From Hypericum androsaemum (taxonomy: Eukaryota > Streptophyta > Magnoliopsida > Malpighiales > Hypericaceae): a stretch of 64,000 bases of DNA. This document shows, in pieces, positions 49,490 to 62,459 of the stretch. Position 1 is the first letter of the stretch, and each line of letters begins with the position of its first letter. A program made the translations under genes and the position numbers. Below the pieces are notes generated by a model. The model saw nothing but the letters and a program-made list of their open reading frames with translations. It was not told the origin of the DNA and searched no databases. Where the stretch lies: the NCBI GenBank assembly GCA_963995505.1, contig OZ023184.1:6014001-6078000 (forward strand). The letters run 5' to 3'.

Positions 49490-50217
49490 TGAAAGGAAGC
49501 ACTTGTTTAAACGATGATGAAGAGAGATAAGGATTTGAGGATCGGAGGTGTAATTAGGTATAAATAATGGACTAGTTCTTCTTCTAATCGAATACTGATT
49601 AGATAGCCCTAATTGGGGCTTGATTAGCTTGATAACTTACGGTGTTCAAGTAATCTGCTCAAGTTGTAGTTCTCTTCTTTCTTGAAGATTGTATTTTTTT
49701 TATATTATCTTTTTTAGATTTTTTAAAAGTAGATGTATAAAGAAAATTACATCTTTAAAACTTCCGAATGTTTTACTTAATCTGGACCAGTCCAATCATT
49801 CGAACAAGATAAATTAGATAATAGTGTAAATTTTTCAGGGAGGTGGAATTGGGCCTTGGGCCTTGTGGGCTGTGACCGGAATGGGCTTTGTGACCTTTGT
49901 GCTTTGAAGGTTCTGTTTTGGGTCTTATAAGGTTTTAAATTTAATTCATTGGGTAGTGGTTTAGTGTTGCGATTTGCCTCTGGTTTGGTTAAATTAATTA
50001 ATTAACTTCAATTGATACCAAATAAGAACAAATAATTCACCTAAATTGTAGTGTATGACTTAAAATTACATATTTGCATTTATTAAAAGTTATGTGTTTG
50101 TCTCCAAACTATAAAAGTCGATAGTCTATATGTCACATCTTATCTTTGAGATGTCGTATAACTCTATAAATGTAATCCTATCTTTATATATTAATTCTCT
50201 CTAGCATCAATTCTATT
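49490..50217 (-). other. Upstream region of the intact F-box gene
   Basis: The first about 180 bp (GGTATAAATAATGGA near 49556-49570, TTCAAGTAATCTGCTC near 49644) are shared with the flanks of the other family copies (about 45880 and 45970; 47385 and 47430), so promoters were duplicated with the genes. The rest is AT-rich and unassigned. Confidence 0.55.
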
Positions 50218-50344
50218 GGGAGCCATGGTCGTCTCTCTCTTGAAAAGGAAGTATTGGCCGTTGCATGTATAAATAATGTACTATAGTCCTCTCCTAATTA
50301 GGTAGCCCTCTATTCTAATTCTATACGTTTAATATCCTGTTTAG
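50218..50344 (-). pseudogene. Fourth F-box copy: only start codon and upstream region left
   Basis: GGGAGCCATGGTCGTCTCTC and then GTATAAATAATGTACTA and CTCCTAATTA follow the order seen upstream of the other F-box copies (compare 45797-45912). The coding sequence is gone beyond the first codons: left of 50218 the sequence is unrelated. A copia element then inserted into this flank at 50345. Confidence 0.7.
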
Positions 50345-50779
50345 TGTTATGAACTTTATCGGAAATAATCAATAGTCACAAGTAGAGAGAAAAAGAGTAA
50401 GAGAGGAGAGTATGAACTTCTCATTAATAAATCAAGAAAATAATATTCTAAATGGTAATACAATGAGTTCTATTTATAAGCTAATACATTAAATAATTAA
50501 TGTATTATGGAGGGGAACATGGAGGAAAACATGGAAAAAATGGCATCAACAAATAATTAATACATAATACTGCCCATTGGATGCCATTTGAATAATGTGC
50601 CTCATTAAAACCTTATTAGGAAAAACTCTATGGGAAAAATCCTAATCAAAGGAAAAAGAGTAAATCATCATAAAATTACTGCCTCATTAAAACCTTACCC
50701 GGAAAACCCATCGGGACAAAACCGTGGTTAAGAAAAAAGAGTACAGTGTAAAATGATATATCCCCCTCATGTATGCATC

Positions 50780-53700
50780 ACTTGAGATCACTGAGTCATC
50801 TCAGACCGATATTACAAACATGCTTCTCAAAAACTGTAGTGGGCAGAGATTTCGTGAACAGATCTGCCAAATTGTCACTTGAACGAATTTGTTGAACACT
50901 TATCTCCCCATCCTTTTGAAGACCATGTGTGAAAAAGAACTTTGGCAATATATATTTTGTCCGATCACCTTTAATATATCCTTCTTTTAATTATGCGATG
51001 CATGCAGCATTATCCTCGTATAAGGTCGTAGGTATTCCCTTTTGAAAAAGGTAATCCACAAGATTCTCGAATGCGTTTGACAATAGATCTCAACCAAATA
51101 CATTCTCGACTTGTTTCATGAATAGCCAAAATCTCAGAATGATTAGATGAGGTGGCTGCTATAGTTTGTTTCAAGGAGCGCCATGAAATGGCAGTACCTC
51201 CATATGTAAATAAGTATCTAGTTTGTGATCGACCATTGTGAGGATCAGATAAATATCCTGCATCTGCATATCCAATTACTTCTGTCTCTGAGATACTAGG
51301 GTAATACAAACCCATATCCATTGTACCTCGAAGGTAATGCAATATTTGTTTTACTCCAGTCCAATGTCTTCTTGTAGGTGAAGAACTGTATCTTGCTAGT
51401 AAATAAACAGAAAATGATATATCAGGTCGTGTATGACTAGCGAGATACATTAGCGCACCTATTGCACTAAGATATGGTACTTCAGGACCAAAAAATTCGT
51501 CACCATTTTCTCGAGGTCTAAAAGAGTCCTTTTTCACATCAAGTGACCTTACAACCATTGGAGTATTCAACGGATGCGCTTTATCCATATTGAAACGCTT
51601 CAGCACCTTTGCTATATAGGAAGATTGATGCATAAAAATTCCTTCTCCAAAATGTTCAATTTGCAATCCGAGAAATAATTTGGTCTTTCCCAAATCTTTC
51701 ATTTCAAATTCGTTCTTTAAACAATCAACTGCCTTTTGGAGCTCTTCAGGAGTTCCAATGATATTGAGATCATCAACATAAACTGTAATTATAACGAACT
51801 CAGGTTCATATCTCCTTATAAAAATACATGGACATATTGAATCATTCTTATAGCCTTCCTTTAATAAGTAGTCACTAAGACGATTATACCACATACGCCC
51901 TAATTGTTTCAATCCATATAAAGATCGATATAATTTGATCGAGTATAGTCCCTTTTGACTAGAATCACGTACTTCTGGTACGTTGATTCCTTATGGAGTT
52001 CTCATATAAATGTCACTATCCAGTGAACTATATAAATAGGCTGTAACAATATCCATAAGACACATATTCAATTTTTCATGTACTGCCAGACTTATCAAAT
52101 ATCGAAACGTGATTGCATCCACCACAGGAGAATATGTCTCTTCATAATCAAAACCAGGTCTTTGAGAAAAATCTTGTGCGACAAGTCATGCTTTATATCT
52201 CACGACTTCATTTTTCTCATTTCGTTTATGCACAAATACCCATTTGTATCCTACGGGTTTCACCCCTTTGGATGTGCGGACTACAGGTCCAAAAACTTCA
52301 CGTTTCGCAAGTGAATCTAATTCAGATTTCATTGCGTCTTTCCAATTTGGCCAATCTTTTCTATGCATGCATTTCTCAATAGATTTTGGCTCTAGATCCT
52401 CTTCACCTTCCATAATATTTAGCGTTACATGGTAGGCAAAAATATCATCGACAATAACTTTATTTCGGTTCTATTTTTCTCCAATTATAACATGATTTTT
52501 TGAGATCTCATGATTATCACAATGTTCAGGTACCTGATCTTTCATTGGAAGCAACTCATCTAGAGTCTGCCCTTCCTTGATATTAATATTGACTGGGGAC
52601 TCTTCAGGAGTCAAGATATCCTCGTTTTGACCATCTTGATATTTTGCTCCTTTTCTTTTACGATGATTTTTATCTTTGAAACCAATAGGTCTATCACGTT
52701 TAGTTTGTGCCTTTTTTTCATTGGCAACGATTGATCGTCATTCAGGGACATCAATTCTAAAAGGAGCATTAGCAGCCGGAATATGTGAGTTAGTCACTCT
52801 CTTTGGGTCAGCAAAAGCGTCTGGAAACTGATTAACTAAATTCTGCAGATGAATTATCTTTTGAACTTCAAGTTCACTTTACTTTATGTGAGGATCTAAA
52901 TAACACAATGATAATTCATTCCAGCTAATATCTTTTTCAGGCTGCTTATTTTCTCCCCATAATGTTGGGAATATTGATTCATCGAAATGATAATCGGCAA
53001 AATGTGCCGTAAATATATCTCCAGTATGTGGCTCAATGTACTTTATTATCGATGGAGATTCAAACCCAACATATATTCCCAACCTTCTTTGCGATCCCAT
53101 TTTAGTGCGTTGTGGTGGAGCAATTAAAACATAAACCACACATCCAAAAAAATTCTTAGATGGGAAATATTTGGTTTCTGACCATAAACCAATTGTAATG
53201 GGGAGAATTCTTGATAACTTGTTAGCCTGATGCGAATTAACATTGCTGTATGTAAAACAGCATGTCTCCAAGCAGAAATAAGGAGTTTCGCTCTCATTAG
53301 TAATGGCCTTGCAATTAATTGAATCCGTTTAATAAATGATTCGGTAAGACCATTTTGAGTGTGAACATGAGCTACATGATGTTCAACATTTATACCAATG
53401 GCCATACAATAATCATTGAATGTTTGAGAAGTGAATTCACCAGAATTATCAAGACGAATGGTCTTAATGGGATTATCTGGAAAATGAGCTCGTAATCGAA
53501 TTAACTGAGCTAGTAATCTCGCAAATGCCAGATTACGAGTTGATAATAAAGATACATGTGACCATCTAGTTGATGCATCAATTAATACCATAAAGTATCT
53601 AAATGGTCCATATGGTGGATGAATATGTCCACATATATCACCATGTATACGTTCCAAAAATCCGAGGGATTCAGCCCCAATTTTAGCTGGTGATGGCCTG

Positions 53701-54314
53701 GTTATTAATTTTCCTTGAGAGCATGCAGCGCATGACAATTCATTGGATTGGATAATCTTCTGGTTCCTTAAAGAATGTCCACATGAACTGTTAATAACTC
53801 TTCTCATCATTATTGACCTGGGATGGCCTAACCGGTCATGCCAAATTGTAAAATCAGCAAACTTCTGGTTTATTGTTGCATGTGCCTCCATTGCACTAAT
53901 ATACGTATAATATAAACCACATGAATAAGCGGGTATCTTTTCCAACACATACTTTTTACCCGAAATAATATTTGTAATATACAAATATTCTTTATTTCCT
54001 TCATTTATTGTCTCAACATAATACCCATTTTGGCGTATTTCTTTGAAACTTAATAAGTTTCTTTGAGACTTAGGAGAATATAATACATTATTTATGCAAA
54101 AATTCGTACCTCCATGTAATAATAAATTAGCTCTTCCAGAGCCTTCAATTAAATTCGCAGTACCTGATATAGTACTAACATTTGCCTCTAGCATTTGCAA
54201 ATGAAGAAAATATTTATTATCCTTAAGTATGGTGTGCGTTGTGGCACTATCTGCTAACGACAGATCTCTTTCTTGAGTAGATGAGCCAACTCGTGCCAAT
54301 TCCATACTCATCAT
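50780..54314 (-). pseudogene. Copia B pol, frameshifted and interrupted
   Basis: Protease with DSATTH near 54240, then an integrase zinc finger (HDRLGH...CAACSQGK) and core (HGDICGHI, VLIDASTRW, IRLDNSGEF, HTQNGLTES) up to about 53124. A frameshift leads to 52879-53271, several stops lie between 52440 and 52880, and the RT start (EVFGPVVRTSKGVKPVGYKWV) is at 52186-52413. RT continues at 51010-51912 with the YVDD box (VIITVYVDDLNIIG) and RNase H (ATSSNHSEILAIHETSRECIW). The final part (about 50780-51010) is out of frame. Inactive. Confidence 0.93.
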
Positions 54315-54475
54315 AAAGAAATATTTATATTAAATTTAAGCAACGAAAACATGATATGAAAAAGCTATAGGAGACATTACATTAAAATTAAGTACCGAAA
54401 ATATACTAATAGAAAAAGCCAGGAAATATACTTAAGAAATGAACAAGAACATGGATATTAAACTGCTATTCAATA

Positions 54476-54880
54476 AGGAAACCAGCAACATCCAAATGAG
54501 TGAAGTCATTTAGGCCAAATTCAGGGCTACCATCCATATTCATAATGCCAGAGCCATCATCTTGATAAAGCTCAACTAGATACTTTGGTGCACAACAGGT
54601 GCGAGCTCAGTGGCCTTTGCATCCACAACGATGACATGAATTTTCTATTTTTATTCCACTATCACCATCTCTTCGTGATTTCATTTCTTTGTTCTCCCAC
54701 TTCAGGTGGCGAGACGTGTTCTTAAAATTACCACTTCAGGTGGCGAGACTTTTTCTTAAAATTACCACTACGGTAACCATATCCTCCACGACAATTACCA
54801 CGTCCAAGACCACGAGCCTGGCCTCTATAATTAAACTTTGTCACATTCACTTCAGGGAATGGAGCATAACCATTAAATTT
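54476..54880 (-). pseudogene. Copia B gag remnant: RG-rich tail and zinc knuckle
   Basis: The minus strand encodes an RG-rich stretch (YRGQARGLGRGNCRGGYGYR) followed by a zinc knuckle CHRCGCKGH*ARTC in which a TGA interrupts the motif. A 39-base duplication of a segment containing TGGCGAGAC shifts the frame between them. No gag core upstream: the sequence passes directly into the non-coding leader (about 54890-55800). Confidence 0.75.
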
Positions 54881-56161
54881 TAGTCCAGAGACCCAATTAC
54901 AATATTAAAAATTAATCCAGTGACCAAAATGTAGTTTGCCAAAAAAAAATTCAGAGACATCCGAGGACTAAATAGCATATTTTGGGGAAGTCTGAGGACC
55001 AAACAGTATTTTCTAGATTCGCAAATATACAAAGAAGTCCCTGCTATTAACTAAGGACCATATTGCTATTTCATAATTAATCGGGGATCAAATTGCAATT
55101 AACCATTAAATCCGTAAGTCACAGAAAAGTCAAAGTACCAAATAATAATTTTCTGAAACGTCAAAGTACCGAACCGTAATTTTCTACTAGAGTGGTAAAT
55201 TTATAAAGAAATCCCTGCAGGATCTCAACTCTTTAAAGTAGGTCTCTCCAAATGATTAAAGGAATATTCTGTCCTTAATTGAAAATATGAGAAAATATAA
55301 AGTACTAATATGTAATTCGGTGCCCTTTTTCGGCGTGCATAGTATCCGTTTAGTACCTATTGGTTTGACGCATGTGCAAGCAAGGATAAATTCGATGTTC
55401 AATGTGTAAACTTACAATTCAGTCTCTAGTATTTTCTCGTATGTACGAATAAGGACATAATCCTTATTTGCGTTCCAAGACAATATTTCACATAGATCAC
55501 TGGTGTTTCCTAATACTTTTATGCAAGGACGACAGAAAGTTTTTTGCATGAAAAATCTTTAACAAATAAATCCGATTTTTGCAAAGAAAATTTTACAAAA
55601 TTATTTTCTTTGAGAAAATCATTTACGAGCAAGAACAAAGCTTCATATGATTTAATAACATTTAGAATCCAACAAGAATGAATAATTATAAATGAGAATC
55701 TAACAAGAATGAGTAATTATAAATTGTAAGAATACTTACAAAAGTTAAGCTCAATTCTTCTCAAGAAATTATTGAGAACTTGGCAGAGACTCGTGCTGAT
55801 AACGTGTTATGAACTTTATCGGAAATAATCAATAGTCACAAGTAGAGAGAAAAAGAATAAGAGAGGAGAGTATAAACTTCTCATTAATAGATCAAGAAAA
55901 TGATCTTCTAAATGGTAATACAATGTGTTCTATTTATAGGCTAATACATTAAATAATTAATGTATTATGGAGGGGAACATGGATGGAAACATGGAGAAAA
56001 ACAAGGAGAAAAACAAGGAAGAAAACATGGAGAAAATGGCATCAACAAATAATTAATAGATAATATTTAGTTTATATTTCTCTTGTTGTACTTATCTTTG
56101 TTTGTGAAGATATTTACTACAAATATACATCTAATTGACATGTTAACCCAATTTATCTCAA

Positions 56162-58685
56162 TTTGTTGCCCTTCTTTTTTTTTGAAAAGTAAATTTGTAT
56201 TTTACCAAGAAGTTCCTGAATGGAAATTACACCAATTTTGCCAAAGTATAATACCTAAAATACCATATAGATATATATCATATTCCTATGATGAGCACTA
56301 TCTAAGTAACATAACCCAAAAAAAACCCCGAGAGACCGTCAAGGCCTTAATCCGCCTGTAGCACCAACACAACAAGGTAAATAATCTGCCGAAAGCTCAG
56401 CCATAATTTACCCATCTCCAAATAAACTCCAAATTCAGGGAGGGTCATAAAGTTTAGTTTGTCTAGTTCCACGCCTCGCATTCCTAATTTGCTGGAGCAT
56501 AACTGGGTTGTCCACCTCACATAAGAGACCCACCTGCATCCCCATCTCCAAGGTGTGTTTTGCAAGCTCCATCTCCTCATCTTCATCTCGTTCAAGCCTA
56601 TCACAACCCACCGATGTCAACAAGAACGGGATCTCCTTATGAGATGCTCGAACCTTAACGCTTCAAATCAGAATCTTTTTTAGAGCTGCCTCCTTGCTAG
56701 TTAACTTCCTAACCCGAGAGCTTGACCGGGACTGAGTAGGAAGAGGAGGAATGCTAGATTCCGGAATATGTAAATTAGCTACACTAACCTCAGGCAGTAA
56801 AAACTCCATGCAAGAGCTAGTTGAAGAAGCGAAAGATTGCTCATCAGCGGTATCAACATCGCTTAGCTTCTTTGCCGAGCTAAAAGCTGCATCAATGTAC
56901 AACTTGACAATCTCTAAATCAAGAGTAGCAAGAAACCTCGACTCAACTGAAGACTGCAGCTGCCCAGAATCTGCAGCAGCAAGTTGTTGCTCTTCAGCAA
57001 TGATCTGTAGATCATTCGAACAAGCAACTACAGCCACCAAACTGGCATCCTGAAGCCCATTAATAGTAAAAGGCTGCACACAATCTCTACACTCAACCTC
57101 CCGAGCCACCATCCCAAAATCATCAGCAGCAGAGCAAAGCACATCTGCTGAGTCCAAGTTGTGCAGCTGTTGAGGTACCTCTACATCAACAACAGGTTCA
57201 TGCCCACTAGTGAGGGAGACATCGGCCAACAAAGGCTGCCGAACTTGGAGAACAAAGTCAGCAACCAGGGATTGCTCAGAACCAGGAAAGACAGTAAGAT
57301 CTCTGTCACAAGAGCGAGAAACAGCAGCAACAGAAGGAGGGGACCCGACGCCAGCAGACAAAAATGCAACAGGAGAGGCAGGCAGCTCACGAACAACATC
57401 ATCAGCAACCGGGGAACCAGCAACAGCAACCAAAGGGTTCGAAGCAAGAAAGGCCTTATGGTCGAGCGCAACTGACTCGACCACACCAACGTCGTCCTCC
57501 CAATCCGAGTCCATAAAAACATCCTCTACTAAGGAGACCAGTTCCTCTAAATGAATCACAAAGAAGTTCAGACCAATCTTAATCTTGAAAGAACAATATA
57601 AGCGATCCAAGCAGCGAGAGAAGATCAAAATGAAAGCAGCGTCCAGACGCTCCCGGCGAGAAGTGAGATTATGAACAGCAACAAACTCACCGTAAGGGGA
57701 GACCAACCAATCAAGGAAGGGCCGAGTCCATACCTGCAGTAGAACTCTACAGATTTGGAGCCAAACATGACGAGAGGAAGCCCAAAAGTTTGAATCCCAC
57801 AGCACCACCGTCTTGAAGAATGGCTTAAGCTTTTCATGCCACGACAGCAAGTTCTCCACCGAGTTAAAGGAGATGAGAACCTCATCCCCTCCGAGCTCCT
57901 GAACCCAAAACCTCAAAATGCTAAGATCGGACAGAAATTGAGCAATGGACCTTAGCTGACCGGGGTCGATCAAGGACGCCACCAAGAAGTGACCCAACTA
58001 GCCATCTAAAGACACATCCAGAGGGATGTAAACATGGACATCCGAGCCGCTTGAGACCACCGGGGATGGCTGACCAAGTGCCATCGTAAAGGAGCAGATG
58101 CCTCCACTCTGCAGAGCAACAGGAGGGACCTCTCGAAGAGGCGCCGAAGAGACCTTTGAACCTCCTTTAGCAAACTTCGTAAAGGACACAAAAAGATGCT
58201 TGTTTTCCACCAGAGTGCCGTTGACCTTGTGGATCAACGAGTCTGCATCATCGAAAAGAGGGATTCAGACAAAGCCAAACTTGGAGTTCCGCTTGGACCT
58301 CTTGGAAGAGACGAAGACATCCAAAACTTAGCAGAGAGGCTCGAAGTGCTTCCGAAGGTTACTAAAACTCCATGCCGGGGGAAGATTATCTACGAATAAA
58401 GAGGTAGAAGGAGCCATGGCAAAAATGAAGAGATGAACCCCCGCCACTTCCCAACCTTCCCGCCGATGGAAGGTGGAGGGGAGCGGCGAAGGGGCTGGGA
58501 TGCGAAAGGGGGAGACCAACCAGGAGGTGTAGGGATCTTGATTTGAATTTTAATTGGAAAATTGAGAAGGAGAACTGTATGAAAATTCAAAAGGGGGAAG
58601 GGTTTGGGGAGACGAGGAAGAAAGGGGGAACCGCAAAAACCAAATTTAGAAATGAATTTAGCGAAAGGAATTTTTGTTGCCCTTC
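56162..58685 (-). mobile_element. LINE insertion with 13-bp TSD, ORF1 only
   Basis: TTTGTTGCCCTTC occurs at 56162-56174 and 58673-58685. Read on the minus strand the insert (56175-58672) starts with a 5' leader of about 250 bp, carries an RRM-type ORF1 and ends TTTACTTTTCAAAAAAAAA (the T-run at 56175-56183 on the plus strand), a plant LINE tail. No ORF2 (endonuclease/RT) is present, although a full L1 would need about 4 kb more, so the central part was lost or ORF2 is absent from this subfamily. The target lies in the flank of the fourth F-box relic. Confidence 0.85.
56663..58417 (-). pseudogene. LINE ORF1 protein with RRM domain, two nonsense codons
   Basis: Starts MAPSTSLFVDNLPPAWSF with RNP2 LFVDNLP. 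TAA at 58328-58330 interrupts; the same frame continues with RNP1 SKFGFVWI and KVNGTLVENKHLFVSF. TAG at 57998-58000 interrupts again; the frame then runs 444 codons (57997-56663) with the second ORF1 domain (FWVQELGGDEVLISFNS, HVWLQICRVLLQVW) and a long acidic, low-complexity tail ending SRSSSRVRKLTSKEAALKK. RRM followed by this domain is the layout of plant L1 ORF1 proteins, RNA-binding chaperones of retrotransposition. A host RRM gene is an alternative, but poly(A) and TSD favour a LINE. Confidence 0.8.
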
Positions 58686-58990
58686 CTTTTAAACACACTC
58701 TTGTAACTTACATTTCAAACTAAATTCATCTTAATTTATTTTTGCTATTTTAAACACCTTTAAACCTTTGGAGGTTAAATTATAGTTGCAAGATTCAATA
58801 GCGGTGAGCTAGGGTTTTGGTGACTACAAATTGTTTTTTGACAAAAGGCATATTCTATTAATAATGCTATTATGTACAAGTTACATCTGACTAGTGGAGA
58901 ATTTCTTTATTCGAGATTTTAGATGCAGCCTCCGTAAAAGTCTATAGTGATAAAATTTAATGAAAAAAAACTGTTCTAGAAAAAAAGAAC
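58686..58990. repeat. Duplicated F-box flank, copy B
   Basis: Paralogous to 47625-47935 (CTTTTAAACACACT, ACATTTCAAAC, AAACACCTTTAAACCT, GGAGGTTAAAT, GCAAGATTCAATAG, TTATGTAC). It continues the fourth F-box locus right of the LINE and shows that 50218-50344, 56071-56161 and 58686-59103 were once contiguous. Confidence 0.7.
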
Positions 58991-59587
58991 AAAAAATAAA
59001 TAAGCCTCTCTACTTACATAAAAAGTTCAATTGGCACCATCTATTATAAATTGGCTCATTTAGCACCCTATAATTATCAAAATGGGTCAATTAATACTCT
59101 AAGTGTTATAAATTATCTCTAAATAAGATGAACATAGAGAATAATGTAGAGAGAATGGAAGGTGATAGAGAATGAAGTGATTCTCATTAGTTATCTTGGT
59201 ATGAAATGGCAAAGGTTACAACTCCTATTTATAGCCAATATACCACCTTACCTACTACTCCACTAACTAAAGCAAATGAGAAGTGTACATCATGAGGACA
59301 CCACCTTACCTACTAATCCACTAAATGGACATCCACATATTAATTCATAATACTCTTCCTTAGATGTCCATTTGAAAAATATGCCTTGTCAAAATCTTAT
59401 TAGGAAAAGTACATCATTCTTTGAAGAGTTTACTGCCTCATTAAAACCTTACCCGAAAAACTCATTGGGACAAAACCGTGGTTAAGGAAAAATAGTACAG
59501 TATAAAATGATATCTCCCCCTCATGTCTACATCATTTGAGATCTCTGAGTCATTTCAGACCGATATTACGAACATGCTTCTCAAAAA

Positions 59588-62287
59588 CTATAGTGGGCAG
59601 GAATTTTGTGAACAGGTCTGCCAAACTGTCACTTGAACGAATTCGTTGAACAAAGTGTTCAATGAATGCGCTAGCACTTTTGCTATATAAGCTGATTGAT
59701 GCATAAAATTTCCATCTTCAAAATGTTCAATTTGTAATCTGAGACATAGTTTGCTCTTTCCTAAATCTTTCATTTCAAATTCGTTCTTCAAACAATCAAT
59801 TGCCTTTTGGAGCTCTTCGAGAGTTCTAATGATATTGAGATCATCAACATAAATTATAATTATAACGAACTTCAGGTTCATATCTCCTTATAAAAATACA
59901 TGGGCAGATTTGATCATTTTATAGCCTTCCTTTAATAGGTAGTCACTAAGACGATTATACCACATGCGCCCTGATTGTTTCAATCCATATAAAGATCGAC
60001 ATAATTTTGATCAAGTATAGTCCTTTTTGACTAGAATCACGTACTTCTGGTACGTTGAATCCTTCTGGGATTCTCATATAAATGTCACTGTCCAGCGAAC
60101 CATATAAATAGGCTATGACAATATCCATAAGACACATATTTAACTTTTCATGTACTGCCAGACTTATCAATACCGAAACGTGATTGCATCCACCACAGGA
60201 GAATATGTCTTTTCATAATCAATACCAGGTCTTTAAGAAAAAATCTTGTGCGATAAGTCGTGCTTTATATGTCACGACTTCATTTTTCTCATTTCGTTTA
60301 TGCACAAATACCCATTTGTATCCTACGGATTTCACACCTTTGGGTGTGCAGACTAGAGGTCCGAAAACTTCACGTTTCGCAAGTGAATCTAATTCAGATT
60401 TTATTGCGTCTTTCTAATTTGACCAATCTTTTCTATGCATGCATTTCTCAATAGATTTTGGCTCTAGATCCTCTTCACCTTCCATAATATTTAGCGCTAC
60501 ATGGTAGGCAAAAATATCGTCGACAATAACTTTATTTCGGTTCCATTTTTCTCTAATCATAACATAATTTATTGAGATCTCATGATTATCACAATGTTCA
60601 GGTACCTGATCTTGCATTGGAAGTGATTCATCTAGAGTCAGCCCTTCTTTGATATTAATATTGACTGGGGACTCTTCAGGAGTCAAGATATCCTCGATTT
60701 GACCATCTTGATATTTTGCTCCTTTTCTTTTACGAGAATTTTTATCTTTGGAACCAATAGGTCTACCATATTTAATTTGTGCCTTATTTTCATTGGCAAT
60801 AATTGATCGTCCTTCAGGGACATCAATTCTAAAAGGAGCATTAGCAGCCAGAATATGTGACTTAGTCACTCTCTTTGGGTCAGCAAAAGCGTCTGGCAAC
60901 TGATTAGCTAAATTCTGCAGATGAATTATCTTTTGAACTTCAAGTTCACTTTGCTTTGTGCGAGGATCTAAATAACACAATGATAATTTATTCCAGCTAA
61001 TATCTTTTTCAGGCTGCTTATTTTCTTCCCCTAATGTTGGAAATATTGATTCATCAAATGACAATCGGCAAAATGTGCCGTAAATATATCTCCAGTACGT
61101 GGCTCAATGTACTTTATTATCGATGGAGATTCAAACCCAACATATATTTCCAACCTTCTTTGAGGTCCCATTTTAGTGCGTTCTGGTGGAGCAATTAAAA
61201 TATAAACCGCACATCCAAAAAATTCTTAGATGGAAAATATTTGGTTCCTGACCATAAACCAATTGTAATGGGGAGAATTCTTGATAACTTGTTGGCCTGA
61301 TGCGAATTAACATTGCTGCATGTAAAACAGCATGTCCCCAAGCAGAAATATGAAGTTTTGCTCTTATTAGTAATGTCTTTGCAATTAATTGAATCTGTTT
61401 AATGAATGATTCAACAAGACCATTTTGAGTGTGAATATGAGCTACAGGATGTTCAACATTTATATCAATGGCCATACATATATCACCATGTATATGTTCC
61501 AGAAATTTGAGGGATTCAGTCCCAATTTTAGTTGGCGATGGCCTAGTTAGTAATTTTTTCTTGAGAGCATAGCATGACAATTCATTGGACTGAAAAATCT
61601 TCTGGTTCCTTAAAGAATGTCCACAAGAATTGTTAATAATTCTTCGTATCATTATTGACCCGGGATGGCCCAACCGGTCATGCCAAATCGCAAAATTAGT
61701 AAACTTCTGGTTTACTGTTGCATGTGCCCCATTGCACTAATATATATGTATAATATAAACCATATGAATAAGCGGGTAACTTTTCTAACAAATACTTTTT
61801 ACCCGAAGTCATGCCAAATCACAAAATCAGTAAACTTCTGGTTTACTATTGCATGTGCTTTAATTGCACTGATATATGTATAATATAAACCAGATGAATA
61901 ACCGAGTAACTTTTCCAACAAATACTTTTTACCCGAAATAATATTTGTGATGTACAAATATTCTTTGTTTCCTTCATTTATTGTCTCAACATGATACCCA
62001 ATTTTGCGTATTTCTTTGAAACTTAATAAGTTTCTTTGAGACTTAGGAGAATATAATACATTATTTATGCAAAAATTCGTACCTCCAGGTAATAATAAAT
62101 TAGCTCTTCCGGAGCCTTCAATTAAATTCGCAGTACCTGATATAGTACTAACATTTGCCTCTAGCATTTGCAAATGAGGGAAATATTTATCATCCTTAAG
62201 TATGGTGTGCGTTGTGGCACTATATGCTAAAGACAGATCTCTTTCTCGAGTAGATGAGCCAACTCGTGCCAATTCCATACTCATCAT
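59588..62287 (-). pseudogene. Copia C pol remnants
   Basis: Protease frame 61799-62287 (MMSMELARVGSSTRERDLSL...AYSATTH) carries DSATTH changed to YSATTH at the catalytic Asp. The integrase zinc-finger region and C-terminal end are fused by a deletion that removes the D-D core (HGDIC joins MAIDINVEH near 61470). A connector frame 60414-61064 is open. RT is reduced to pieces: 59955-60170 and 59588-59881 with YVDD preserved. RT is then joined to the last part of RNase H (LADLFTK type) near 59655. Cannot act autonomously. Confidence 0.9.
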
Positions 62288-62459
62288 AAAAAAATATTTA
62301 TATTAAATTTAAGCAACGAAAACATGATATGAAAAAGCTATAGGAGACATTACATTAAAATTAAGCACAGAAAATATGATAATAGAAAAAGTCAGGAAAT
62401 ATACTTAAGAAATGAACAAGAACATGGATATTAAACTGCTATTCAATAAGGAAATCAAC

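Larger units (their letters stand above)
50345..56065 (-). mobile_element. Ty1/copia element B (5.7 kb), gag-deficient
   Basis: Minus-strand element. The 3' LTR is 50345-50569 (225 bp) and the 5' LTR 55805-56065 (261 bp; the difference includes an AAAACAAGGAG slippage expansion near 55995-56030). LTRs read TGTTATGAACTTTATCGG...ATAATA on the plus strand. The perfect TSD TTTAG lies at 50340-50344 and 56066-56070. The segment next to the 5' LTR (CGTTATCAGCACGAGTCTC on the minus strand) is a likely primer binding site of the tRNA half-molecule type. Coding order is gag remnant, protease, integrase, RT, RNase H. Most of gag is missing. The LTRs share family with 59104-63942 only distantly, but the internal parts are very similar. 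Confidence 0.95.

Noticed and set aside
54689..54883. 64-codon plus-strand ORF in copia B
   Set aside because: Antisense shadow of the RG-rich gag remnant.
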